Shown here in pieces: positions 9,739 through 17,765 of a stretch of DNA of 64,000 bases. Both the position numbers and the translations under genes were made by a program. Under the pieces are notes generated by a model. The model was not told where the DNA came from and searched no databases. It saw only the letters and a program-made list of their open reading frames with translations. Source of the DNA: WTFY01 sp965220895 (GTDB lineage Bacteria > Pseudomonadota > Gammaproteobacteria > UBA4575); NCBI GenBank assembly GCA_965220895.1, contig OZ244850.1, positions 1,240,001-1,304,000 on the forward strand, given 5' to 3'. Positions within the stretch are counted from its first letter, which is position 1. Each line of letters starts with the position of its first letter.

Positions 9739-11190
9739 TCACTGGACGATTTTGATCCATTGGCCGGGTTTGGGCTCGCCCTTGGGATACATGCCATTGA
9801 TCAGACGCAACCGTTCTACGGGGTGATTGGGAAGAGTCGATTGTTTTGCCAGGGAAGCGAAAGTATCGCCTGACTTTGCACGAATCAGCCGGATGCGCTG
9901 GGACTCAGCCAATTTTTTTTCACCTCCCTTGAGGTTTCGCATGCTCAGAACCGTCTTGAGCACGGCACTGTCGTGGCGGTCCAAGGCACCCTGGTCTTTG
10001 CCGACAGCCGTAATCGTGTAGACACGTGTATCCTGGATCACTGCTGCTACACGTCCCGGCCTGGACGCTCCCTTGATGTTCAGGGTGGTATACCCTGTGT
10101 ATCCCGCGAAATCTGCAGTCTGTATGTCTTGACCCTGATGGAGTCGCCCTCGGGTTTGCCGTGCCAGAAATTCCTTGGAGGTCAGGTACCTGTTCAGGTC
10201 CTGTGCAGTGATTACCAGCTGCAGCTCCCTGTCTGCAGGTCTTGCCACCAGGCGACTGGGCAGGTTTTCTATTTTCCAGCCTTCGGGAAACTCAATAAAG
10301 AGATCAAGATCACCATGATAGAACTTTTTGCCTCGCAATATACCGTCGCTTTCGGCAGGGCCGACCGTGAGTCCCTCAATGTAGTGCAAAAATTTCTCGC
10401 GATTGACCTTGCGGGCGACTGTTGACTTGAATTTGTCTGCTGCCTGTACCACCTCATGAAGACGCGTGTCGTTATCCGGGTGGGTTGCAAAGATACCGTG
10501 ATAAACGTTGGGTTCGCGTCCTTCTCGTTCAGCCAGATTCCTTTCGAACTCTTCCTGGGATTTAAGGATGCCCAGAACGCTGATCATCTCCTCGGGGTCA
10601 TAGCCGGTACGGGCCAGATACTCGGCACCCAGGCGATCCGCTTCCAGTTCGTGCTTGCGTCCGTAACCGCGGATCAGTGCGACACTCCCGATCCCTGCAG
10701 CCTGTGATGCAATTTGGCTTCCTGTCAGAACCTCGATGCCCGCACCCAGTAAATCGGTCAATTTCCCGGCACTTTGCTGGCGGACTCCGTGCCGAGCCGT
10801 GACATGACCGATTTCATGACCAAGCACACCTGCCAGCTCGGCTTCTGAATTCATGTAGGCCATGATGCCGCGTGTGATGTATATGTAGCCTCCTGGCAAG
10901 GCGAAGGCATTGATCTGTGGGCTGTCCAGAACCGTTACATGGAATACTAGGTCTTTGCGGTGACTTTGTTGCGACAGTTCCCGAACAATCCCTTCAACAT
11001 AGTCTTGCAGTTCAGGGTCATTGTATGGGCGGTATTGCCGCATCATTTCCCGGTGTGCCTGCCGGCCCAGGCTGATCTCCTGATCTTCGCTCATCAGCAC
11101 CAGATCCTGTTTGCCCGTGACCGGGTTGGTGGCGCATCCTGAAAAGAACAGACATCCTGAGAGGATCAAGCACGTGACAAAAGATTTCAT
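9739..11190 (-). CDS. Periplasmic M48 metalloprotease lipoprotein (YfgC/BepA-like)
   Basis: 483 aa from the ATG of MKSFVTCLIL; upstream in-frame starts would bury the signal peptide. A lipobox (FFSGC) predicts lipid attachment at the outer face. The zinc site is HEIGH with the downstream Glu in the HELEADRLGAEY segment. The C-terminal third carries a LysM-like motif (AKSGDTFASLAKQS...PGQWIKIV), unlike E. coli BepA with its TPR tail, so it belongs to the M48 lipoprotein group with a C-terminal peptidoglycan-binding module. The likely role is envelope protein quality control. Confidence 0.87.
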   Translation of the reverse strand: MKSFVTCLILSGCLFFSGCATNPVTGKQDLVLMSEDQEISLGRQAHREMMRQYRPYNDPELQDYVEGIVRELSQQSHRKDLVFHVTVLDSPQINAFALPGGYIYITRGIMAYMNSEAELAGVLGHEIGHVTARHGVRQQSAGKLTDLLGAGIEVLTGSQIASQAAGIGSVALIRGYGRKHELEADRLGAEYLARTGYDPEEMISVLGILKSQEEFERNLAEREGREPNVYHGIFATHPDNDTRLHEVVQAADKFKSTVARKVNREKFLHYIEGLTVGPAESDGILRGKKFYHGDLDLFIEFPEGWKIENLPSRLVARPADRELQLVITAQDLNRYLTSKEFLARQTRGRLHQGQDIQTADFAGYTGYTTLNIKGASRPGRVAAVIQDTRVYTITAVGKDQGALDRHDSAVLKTVLSMRNLKGGEKKLAESQRIRLIRAKSGDTFASLAKQSTLPNHPVERLRLINGMYPKGEPKPGQWIKIVQ

Positions 11191-11401
11191 CCTTGGAAGC
11201 ATGGGCTTTCCCGGAATGGTCGTCAACCAAACAGGGCCTGGCAGCATTCAGGAGTACTTATTTGGTGTCGCATCTTGAGCGGGCCAGCGCAAAGCCGGCG
11301 GCATTCTTGGTGACTGGCGACAGGCTGGCAGCTACGTCAGGGCCGCTCGAGCGGGCCTTCAGGTGTTCAAAAATTGCTGGATGCTGGCAGGATGCGGTGG
11401 A

Positions 11402-11611
11402 TCAGCTTTTTTGGCCATAGCGCTTTCTGAACTTGTCCACCTGTCCGGCAGTATCCACGATCTTCTGCTTGCCTGTGAAGAAAGGGTGACATTGTGAGCA
11501 TACGTCGATATGCAGGGACTCGGCTCCGTAGGTCGAGCGCGTGGTAAAGCGGTTCCCACAGTTGCAAATTACCTCGACTTCCTGATAATCGGGATGGATA
11601 TTGGCTTTCAT
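11402..11611 (-). CDS. rpmE: 50S ribosomal protein L31, zinc-binding form
   Basis: 69 aa from MKANIHPDYQEV, the standard L31 N-terminus; the longer upstream reading adds non-homologous residues. Four cysteines (CNCG near residue 16 and CSQC near residue 37) give the zinc ribbon of the C+ form, which is normally replaced by the C- paralogue under zinc starvation. In enterobacteria rpmE is divergent from priA; here 5.8 kb separates them, yet both are preceded by DnaA-box clusters. Confidence 0.95.
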   Translation of the reverse strand: MKANIHPDYQEVEVICNCGNRFTTRSTYGAESLHIDVCSQCHPFFTGKQKIVDTAGQVDKFRKRYGQKS

Positions 11612-12146
11612 AATCTTGACGTCTCCTGCAAAGTGGCAGGGAGCATACTGAACCCCAACCATCAACTCAAGTGCTTGACCCGGAGAGGTTAAGTTAGCCG
11701 ATTCCTTTAAAGTATTTTTAACCATTTTTACTTAACTAATTGTCCATGGGAAGGTTTATGGCGTAATCCACAAATTTTGTGGATAAGATTGTGGACAATT
11801 CTCAAACATCGCTACAAATCCCGAGAAATATGACATATTTGTTAGACTGCTTAAATAACGTACGATATTCTAATTAATTGATTATTAATGATATATTTCG
11901 TGCTTGTCGTTTTGAGCCAGGCACCGTCATGCAAAAACTCGCCTGGTTCGGCTTTTTATTTCAGTTGTGCATAACTCCATGCCCGAAACGGCAGATTCAG
12001 GGCAATTTCTCCACACCGGGACGCCTCGAGACCGGTGTCAGCAGGCCTCAGGCGATGTTCCAATGAAGCCGCCTGGCGGGCCGAATCCGGGCAGAAGGCG
12101 AGCTGCGCGCTGATCCGGTGCAGGCCCTGCGCAGTCCTCCCGCGGG
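11612..12146. other. Gene-free AT-rich region with DnaA-box cluster
   Basis: 535 bases between rpmE and hemW without a convincing gene. The half next to rpmE (about 11,690-11,890) is AT-rich and carries the DnaA-box cluster at 11,764-11,798. A 7-bp inverted repeat (ACACCGG/CCGGTGT, 12,013-12,038) lies downstream of hemW and may help end its transcript, though no T-run follows it. Confidence 0.6.
11764..11798. promoter_or_regulatory. DnaA-box cluster with 19-bp palindrome
   Basis: A perfect box TGTGGATAA (11,778-11,786) is followed 12 bases on by TGTGGACAA (11,790-11,798, one mismatch to TTWTNCACA) and preceded by an opposed near-box TAATCCACA (11,764). The first two form a palindrome with 9-base arms (11,766-11,784). 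The direct-repeat period of 12 bases equals that of the pair upstream of priA. Confidence 0.6.
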
Positions 12147-13328
12147 CTACTGGGTGCCGAGGGGTGTTGCCGGTGCTTCGGGAAGCAGGCGCATCAGGAG
12201 GTCGTCCAGGTAGCGGTACCCGGTTTCACTGCAGTGCAAGCCGTCATCGAGGCGGACCACAAGCCCCTCCTGGACCAGGGCCTGAAGTTTCGTTGACAGC
12301 CAGGTAAAGGAAAGGCCGGTATTGCGTTCGAACAGTTGCCGGGTGAATCCCGATTTCATGCGCAGGGCATTCAACAAAAACTCGAAAACCAGCTCATCGT
12401 GACTCAGGCGATGACGCGTGGGTTCGGCAGAAGGGCTATTGAGTGCCTGTTCCATGTATTGCAGCGGATTTTTGGGTTTTTCGCTGCGCCAGACGCCAGT
12501 CTGGTCAAAGCTGATCTTCTGGTGCGCTCCGGCCCCGATGCCGAGGTAGTCTCCAAACTGCCAGTAATTCGTGTTGTGGATGCATTTGAACTGGTCTTTT
12601 GCGTAGGCGGAAATCTCGTACTGTTGCCAGCCTTGCCGGGACAGCAGGTCTGCCCCCTGCTGATGGATGGCCCAGCCGAGCTCATCGTCCGGGAGCGTGG
12701 GTGGGTGACGGTAAAAGTGTGTATGCGGTTCGAGTGTCAGCTGGTAATAGGAAATATGGGAAGCTGCCAGGGCGATGGCCTGTTCGACGTCCCGCCGGGC
12801 CTGCTCCAGGGTCTGCCCCGGCAGGGCGTACATCAGGTCGATGTTGATATTTTCAAAGTGTGCCTGCTTGGCTGCGAGCACGGCCTGTTTCGCAGTGCCA
12901 GCGTCGTGGATGCGCCCAAGTGCGCGCAGCAGGGTATCGTCAAAGCTCTGTGCGCCAATCGAGATTCGATTGACTCCAGCACTTCGAAAGCCGGCAAAGT
13001 TTTGCTGATCGAAGGTGCCCGGGTTGGCTTCGATCGTAATTTCCGCATCTTGTGCCAGGGCGGTTTCATGTGCGACCGCATCCAGCAGCCGTTCGATGCT
13101 GTGAGCAGAGAACAGGCTGGGCGTGCCCCCGCCTATGTAAACACTGTCGATGCTTCGCCCGGTCACGGCATTCGCCTGTTTTTTCAGGTCCGCAATCAGT
13201 GCATCGACATAGCGGGTTTCGGGCAGGGCAGATCGTTTTTGGTGTGAGTTAAAGTCACAGTACGGACACTTTCTGACACACCAGGGGATGTGGACATAAA
13301 GTGACAGGGGTATTTCGACGGCCTGCAT
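12147..13328 (-). CDS. hemW: Radical SAM haem chaperone HemW
   Basis: 393 aa. The N-terminus has IPWCVRKCPYCDFNSH: the CX3CX2C radical-SAM cluster followed by the extra Cys position typical of HemN-like proteins, here as CDFNSH. VYIGGGTPS and the HemN C-terminal domain complete the family. HemW is a haem-binding chaperone thought to deliver haem to membrane haem proteins, not a coproporphyrinogen oxidase. It is last in the rph-rdgB-hemW group on the minus strand (24 bases after rdgB), a common gammaproteobacterial arrangement. Confidence 0.92.
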   Translation of the reverse strand: MQAVEIPLSLYVHIPWCVRKCPYCDFNSHQKRSALPETRYVDALIADLKKQANAVTGRSIDSVYIGGGTPSLFSAHSIERLLDAVAHETALAQDAEITIEANPGTFDQQNFAGFRSAGVNRISIGAQSFDDTLLRALGRIHDAGTAKQAVLAAKQAHFENINIDLMYALPGQTLEQARRDVEQAIALAASHISYYQLTLEPHTHFYRHPPTLPDDELGWAIHQQGADLLSRQGWQQYEISAYAKDQFKCIHNTNYWQFGDYLGIGAGAHQKISFDQTGVWRSEKPKNPLQYMEQALNSPSAEPTRHRLSHDELVFEFLLNALRMKSGFTRQLFERNTGLSFTWLSTKLQALVQEGLVVRLDDGLHCSETGYRYLDDLLMRLLPEAPATPLGTQ

Positions 13329-13352
13329 TCGGGTGGCGCGAATTGCGCGGCT

Positions 13353-13943
13353 TCAGCTGAGTCTGTGCATCAGTTTTTGCAGGGCCTGGGCCCGGTGGCT
13401 GATGCGGTTTTTCTCGGCGGGGTCGAGTTGTGCAGAGGAGCAGTCATGGGACGGGACATAAAACAGGGGGTCGTAACCGAACCCGTTGCAGCCTGCGGTC
13501 TCGTGCAGAATACGGCCTTCCCAGGTACCTTGGCAGAGGATGGGCATGGGGTCGTGCGCATGTCGCATGTACACGATGACGCACCGGAAGCGTGCAGTGC
13601 GTTCGTGGTCGGGCACCCCCCGAAGCTCGGCAAGCAATTTTTCATTGTTTGCCGCATCACTGGCATGTTCACCTGCATAACGTGCGCTGTAGATGCCAGG
13701 AGCACCTCGCAGCGCATCCACTTCGATGCCTGAGTCATCCGCCAATGCGCCCAGCCCGCATTGCAATGCCGCATGCCGCGCCTTGATGATTGCATTTTCC
13801 ACGAAGGTAGTGCCGGTTTCGGCAACCTCTCCGACCTGCAGTTCGGATTGCGCGATGAACCGGTATCGTTGCTTGTCGACCACGGCCTGGATTTCCCTGA
13901 GCTTGGCGGCGTTGTTGCTGGCTAGAACAATCTTTTCGGCCAT
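13353..13943 (-). CDS. rdgB: dITP/XTP pyrophosphatase (Ham1 family)
   Basis: 196 aa. Hydrolyses non-canonical purine nucleoside triphosphates (dITP, XTP) to monophosphates, cleaning the nucleotide pool. The N-terminal motif IVLASNNAAKLREI, the ALADDSGIEVDAL metal/catalytic segment, and the GFGYDPLF and RISHRAQAL motifs are all present. The start codon lies immediately after the stop of rph (no gap), so the two are surely one transcript. The length agrees with E. coli RdgB (197). Confidence 0.95.
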   Translation of the reverse strand: MAEKIVLASNNAAKLREIQAVVDKQRYRFIAQSELQVGEVAETGTTFVENAIIKARHAALQCGLGALADDSGIEVDALRGAPGIYSARYAGEHASDAANNEKLLAELRGVPDHERTARFRCVIVYMRHAHDPMPILCQGTWEGRILHETAGCNGFGYDPLFYVPSHDCSSAQLDPAEKNRISHRAQALQKLMHRLS

Positions 13944-14672
13944 TTAGATTCCCAGGCAGTCCTTTTGGCACTGGATAATCTCCTGGATGCCCTGGTCGGC
14001 AAGCTCCAGCAGGGCTGCCAGCTCCTCACGGGAGAAGGCCTGCTGTTCGGCGGTCCCCTGGACTTCGATGAACGATTGTGCATCGGTCATGACAATGTTC
14101 ATGTCGGTATGCGCAGTACAGTCTTCCACATAATCGAGATCCAGTACCGGAACGTGATCGCAGATACCGACCGATACTGCTGCCACGAAATGTTGCACGG
14201 GATTTGCTGGGATCTTGTCGGCCTCGACCAGTCGCATAAGTGCCATGTACAAGGCAATAAACCCGCCGGAGATCGAAACCGTACGTGTCCCTCCATCGGC
14301 TTGGATCACGTCACAGTCGACCGTGACGGCATACCCGTCCAGCCCTTGCAGGTCCACGCCAGCACGCAGGGAACGGCCAATCAGGCGCTGGATTTCCAGG
14401 GTGCGTCCTCCCTGTCTGCCACGCGCTGCCTCCCGGGGCATGCGCTCGTTTGTCGAGCGTGGCAGCATGCCGTACTCGGCAGTGATCCAGCCTTGGGACT
14501 TGCCTTTGAGAAATTTCGGCACTTGATCCGTAGTAGTTGCGGTACAAACCACCCGGGTGTCTCCGAATTCCGCCAGTACGGAGCCTTCGGCATGTCGGGT
14601 ATAGTCGAGTGTGAACCGAATCTCGCGCAGTTGGCCGGGACTGCGACCGCTGGGTCGGGTTGTAGGGTTCAT
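13944..14672 (-). CDS. rph: Ribonuclease PH
   Basis: 242 aa phosphorolytic 3'-5' exoribonuclease that trims tRNA 3' ends. The family start RPSGRSPGQLREIRF, the EYGMLPRST segment, the RQGGRTLEIQRLIGRSLRA phosphate/RNA-binding stretch and the catalytic DCDVIQADGGTRT segment are intact. First gene of the rph-rdgB-hemW group; a perfect TATAAT on the minus strand lies about 30 bases upstream. It is divergent from yicC, the usual gammaproteobacterial neighbour. Confidence 0.95.
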   Translation of the reverse strand: MNPTTRPSGRSPGQLREIRFTLDYTRHAEGSVLAEFGDTRVVCTATTTDQVPKFLKGKSQGWITAEYGMLPRSTNERMPREAARGRQGGRTLEIQRLIGRSLRAGVDLQGLDGYAVTVDCDVIQADGGTRTVSISGGFIALYMALMRLVEADKIPANPVQHFVAAVSVGICDHVPVLDLDYVEDCTAHTDMNIVMTDAQSFIEVQGTAEQQAFSREELAALLELADQGIQEIIQCQKDCLGI

Positions 14673-14702
14673 AAGTCAACCTGAGAGGGATCAAAGAGGC
14701 GT

Positions 14703-14708
14703 ATTATA
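14703..14708 (-). promoter_or_regulatory. Probable -10 hexamer for rph
   Basis: A perfect TATAAT read on the minus strand, about 30 bases before the rph start. A clear TTGACA-like -35 at 16-18 bases is not evident, so the promoter call rests mainly on the -10. Confidence 0.4.
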
Positions 14709-14770
14709 CGGAAAAAGTTTGCTTGCGAAGGCGCAGGCTTTACCAGAACGGCTAGAAAAGGAACCATCTC

Positions 14771-15637
14771 ATGCTCTGCAGTATGACAGGATTTGCGCGC
14801 GTCGAGGACACAGCCCAGCAGGGAAGCCTGTGCTGGGAGGTGCGCTCGGTCAACCACCGTTACCTGGACGTGAATTTCCGCCTGCCGGAGGAGGTTCGCA
14901 GACTGGAGGCGCGATTGCGCAGCCATCTTCAAAATCGGCTTGCACGCGGGAAAATTGACTGTGTATTTCGCTATCGAATGACGGAGTCGCAAACCGCGGC
15001 ACTGGAATTGAACCGGCCGCTGCTAGACAGTCTGGTGCAGCAAATTCGCAAGGTGAATGAAAAGCTACCCATTTCTGCACCGGTCACCGCGACAGACATC
15101 CTGGCCTGGCCCGGTATGATTCAGGCCGTTGAGGATGACCAGGAAAGTTTCCATGTAGCCTGTTTCAGCCTGTTTGAGGAGGCCATTGGCCAGCTTGTAG
15201 ACATGCGTGCAGCAGAAGGTCGAAGGATCGAAAAAATATTGCAGGACAAGTGTGCTGAGGTTCAATCGATTGTCCGCGATGTGCGGGTCCAGCATCCTCA
15301 GGCATTGGCCTCAATCCGGGAAAAGCTGCAACAACGCATCGAAGAGTTGCTGGATGGAGTGGATCAGGCGCGTTTCGAGCAGGAACTCGTCTACCTCGCA
15401 CAGAAAATGGATATCATGGAAGAGTTGGACCGCTTGGACAGCCACTTGGATGAAATGGAATCCATATTTGCATGTCAGGAAGCTACCGGCCGACGACTGG
15501 ATTTCCTGATGCAGGAATTTCATCGTGAAGCGAACACCCTGGCGGCAAAATCTGCAGATGTGGAAACCACCCAGGCCGCGGTCGATTTGAAGGTGTTGAT
15601 TGAGCAGATGCGTGAACAAGTTCAGAACGTGGAATAA
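14771..15637 (+). CDS. yicC: YicC/YloC family endoribonuclease
   Basis: 288 aa. The family signature SMTGFAR at residues 4-10, VRSVNHRYLD and the C-terminal QEFHREANTLAAKSAD block identify it. YicC-type proteins are RNA-cleaving enzymes implicated in small-RNA turnover in E. coli. The start is preceded by AGGA at suitable distance. It is divergent from rph and lies 20 bases before an asparaginase-like gene rather than gmk, its frequent partner. Confidence 0.92.
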   Translation: MLCSMTGFARVEDTAQQGSLCWEVRSVNHRYLDVNFRLPEEVRRLEARLRSHLQNRLARGKIDCVFRYRMTESQTAALELNRPLLDSLVQQIRKVNEKLPISAPVTATDILAWPGMIQAVEDDQESFHVACFSLFEEAIGQLVDMRAAEGRRIEKILQDKCAEVQSIVRDVRVQHPQALASIREKLQQRIEELLDGVDQARFEQELVYLAQKMDIMEELDRLDSHLDEMESIFACQEATGRRLDFLMQEFHREANTLAAKSADVETTQAAVDLKVLIEQMREQVQNVE

Positions 15638-15657
15638 ACCGTGAGCATACAGATCCA

Positions 15658-16179
15658 ATGACAAACGAGACGCACTCCGAAAGGCATCAGGTAAAAATTT
15701 TCTGTACCGGGGGGACGCTGGACAAGGTGTACTTTGATGCACTGAGCGAATACCAGATCGGCGACCCCGTAGTGAACGATATCCTCGAAGAGGCCCGGGC
15801 CAGGTTTCCGTTCGAGGTGCAATCCATCCTTAAAAAGGACAGCCTGGAGATCAGTCCTGAAGACCGGCAGCAGATCGTTGAGCACGTCAAGGCCGAACCC
15901 TGTACACGTATACTGATTACCCATGGCACCGATACCATGGTGGATACGGCACGCTGCCTGCAGGGCATCCCTGACAAGACGATTGTGCTGACAGGGGCCA
16001 TGCAGCCTGCACGGTTTCGTAGTACCGATGCCATCTTCAATATCGGCTATGCCATTGCTGCGGTCCAGCACCTTCCTCATGGTGTGTACCTGGCCATGAA
16101 CGGAGAGCTTTTCAGTCCGAAGTCCGTGCAAAAGAACCGCGAGGCAGGACAATTCGAGTGGGTCCAGGATAGCGAGTAA
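15658..16179 (+). CDS. Short asparaginase-like domain protein
   Basis: 173 aa, corresponding only to the N-terminal domain of type I/II L-asparaginases (about 330 aa). Both catalytic Thr motifs are present: FCTGGTLDKVY near residue 17 and THGTDTMVDTA near residue 83, with TGAMQPARFRSTDA after them. The C-terminal half of normal asparaginases is missing and the gene ends cleanly, so this is a recognised stand-alone short family rather than an obvious truncation. Amidohydrolase activity is plausible but not proven. It sits between yicC and the heat-shock promoter. Confidence 0.8.
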   Translation: MTNETHSERHQVKIFCTGGTLDKVYFDALSEYQIGDPVVNDILEEARARFPFEVQSILKKDSLEISPEDRQQIVEHVKAEPCTRILITHGTDTMVDTARCLQGIPDKTIVLTGAMQPARFRSTDAIFNIGYAIAAVQHLPHGVYLAMNGELFSPKSVQKNREAGQFEWVQDSE

Positions 16180-16194
16180 AAATGACCTCCCGGC

Positions 16195-16222
16195 CTTGAA
16201 AAAATCTTTTCAGCCCACATTT
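16195..16222 (+). promoter_or_regulatory. Sigma-32-like heat-shock promoter
   Basis: CTTGAA (16,195-16,200) is followed after 13 bases by CCCACATTT (16,214-16,222), close to the sigma-32 consensus CTTGAA-N13-17-CCCCATNT. It lies about 45 bases upstream of the small heat-shock protein gene, which has a strong AGGAGGT ribosome site. Confidence 0.7.
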
Positions 16223-16266
16223 CTATAAGCATCTACCGTTTAAATTTTTATTTCAGGAGGTGCAAG

Positions 16267-16704
16267 ATGCTTGCAAGAAGGATATACCGTGACCCGTGGG
16301 AAACATTACGGGAATTCCAGGGGGAAGTGGACCGAATTCTGCACGGCAGCACAGCAGGCTACACAGACACTGCATCCGACTGGGTGCCGCCGATCGATAT
16401 CAAGGAAGGTGAAGATGCCTATGAGGTCAGTGCCGATGTGCCCGGTGTGGACCCGAAGGATATCGAAGTTTCTCTTGAAGATGGCGTGTTGACTGTGAAA
16501 GGTGAGCGCAGGACAGAAAGTCAGGACGAGAATCTTGGCTATACTCGTACAGAGCGGGCCTATGGAAGTTTTTTCCGACGCTTTACCCTGCCTGACACCG
16601 CCGACGCAGACAACATTTCTGCCAGAACGGAGCATGGGGTGCTCAAGCTCCATGTGCCGAAGAAGGAGAAAGCGTTACCGAAAAAGATCTCGGTACAGGG
16701 ATAA
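16267..16704 (+). CDS. Small heat-shock protein (Hsp20/IbpA family)
   Basis: 145 aa. The alpha-crystallin domain spans roughly residues 40-130, with DVPGVDPKDIEVSLEDGVL and the ending GVLKLHVPKKEK. ATP-independent holdase that binds unfolding proteins and passes them to DnaK/ClpB. The ribosome site AGGAGGT sits 7 bases before ATG. It is preceded by a sigma-32-like promoter and followed by a 14-bp hairpin and then cbpA and degQ, so it heads a stress-response group. Confidence 0.93.
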   Translation: MLARRIYRDPWETLREFQGEVDRILHGSTAGYTDTASDWVPPIDIKEGEDAYEVSADVPGVDPKDIEVSLEDGVLTVKGERRTESQDENLGYTRTERAYGSFFRRFTLPDTADADNISARTEHGVLKLHVPKKEKALPKKISVQG

Positions 16705-16736
16705 ACCCGGTTCCGGTCCAGCGTGTCCGGCACCAC

Positions 16737-16766
16737 CAGAATGCCGCGGCAAGCCGCGGCATTCTG
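16737..16766 (+). repeat. Perfect 14-bp stem-loop between hsp20 and cbpA
   Basis: Arms CAGAATGCCGCGGC and its exact complement are separated by two bases. There is no T-run, so it is more likely an mRNA-stabilising or partial-attenuation element that sets hsp20 expression above cbpA than a full terminator. Confidence 0.6.
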
Positions 16767-16796
16767 CAAGGGTTTGCCGCATAGTTTGGTGCGCGT

Positions 16797-17705
16797 ATGC
16801 AATACAAAGACTACTATGAGGTACTGGGTGTCAAGCGTGATGCAAAAGAGGCTGAAATCAAAGCCGCCTATCGCCGCCTTGCGCGAAAATACCATCCGGA
16901 TGTCAGCAAGGAACCTCATGCGGAACAGAACTTCAAGGAAGTGGGCGAGGCCTATGAAGTCCTGAAGGACCCCAAAAAACGACAGGCCTATGACCAGTTG
17001 GGTGCGAACTGGCGCGCAGGCCAGGATTTTCAGCCGCCGCCGGGCTGGCGGGATACGCACTTCACAGGCCCGGGTTTTTCACACCATACTTTTTCACAGG
17101 CAGGATTCGGAGCCTCCGGTTTCAGCGATTTTTTTGAATCGCTGTTCGGCGAGGACTTCCTGCATGAAGCATCACAGAAGACCCGAGGAGTCGACCAGCG
17201 TTCAAGCCTGGAGATATCCCTGGAAGAGGCCTTTTCCGGAACGAATAAGCATGTCCGTCTGCAGAATGGGCGCAGCCTCGAAGTCAAGATTCCACCCGGG
17301 GTGACTTCAGGGAAACGGATACGGCTTGCCGGTCAGGGCGCAGCAGGGCGCAAGGGGGGTCACCGTGGCGATCTTTATTTTGAAGTCGTGGTTCGCCCAC
17401 ACAGGCTTTATCGGCTGGATGGCCGGGATGTCCTGCTGGATCTTCCAATTTGTCCATGGGAGGCCGCGTTGGGTGCGAGTGTCCAGGTTCCCACGCTTGG
17501 TGGCCGTGTACAGACCCGCATACCGACCGGCTCGAAGTCAGGCAACCGATTACGCTTGAAAAACCGTGGCTTGCCTGGGTCCCCCACCGGGGATCAGATT
17601 GTCACATTGCAAATCGTTACACCCGAGGCAGGCGACGAGGCGGACCGGGAGTTCTATCAGGAGATGGCAAGGCGCTTCAAATTCAACCCGCGTGAATACT
17701 TTTAG
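16797..17705 (+). CDS. cbpA: DnaJ-like co-chaperone CbpA
   Basis: 302 aa. The N-terminal J domain (residues 1-70) has the HPD motif in YHPDVSKEP. It is followed by a Gly/Phe-rich linker and two C-terminal substrate-binding beta domains; the DnaJ zinc-finger is absent, which marks the CbpA class. Stimulates DnaK ATPase and in E. coli also binds curved DNA. Located 92 bases after hsp20 and 60 bases before degQ. The usual partner cbpM is not present next to it. Confidence 0.92.
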   Translation: MQYKDYYEVLGVKRDAKEAEIKAAYRRLARKYHPDVSKEPHAEQNFKEVGEAYEVLKDPKKRQAYDQLGANWRAGQDFQPPPGWRDTHFTGPGFSHHTFSQAGFGASGFSDFFESLFGEDFLHEASQKTRGVDQRSSLEISLEEAFSGTNKHVRLQNGRSLEVKIPPGVTSGKRIRLAGQGAAGRKGGHRGDLYFEVVVRPHRLYRLDGRDVLLDLPICPWEAALGASVQVPTLGGRVQTRIPTGSKSGNRLRLKNRGLPGSPTGDQIVTLQIVTPEAGDEADREFYQEMARRFKFNPREYF

Positions 17706-17765
17706 TCGTGTTTGCCCGTATAATCTTGGTCGGCCATCTTTCCGGGATATTCGGATTCAATAATT

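Noticed and set aside
11766..11798. Chromosomal replication origin
   Set aside because: Only three box-like sites, no dnaA, dnaN, gidA or parAB genes nearby, and no obvious DUE repeats.
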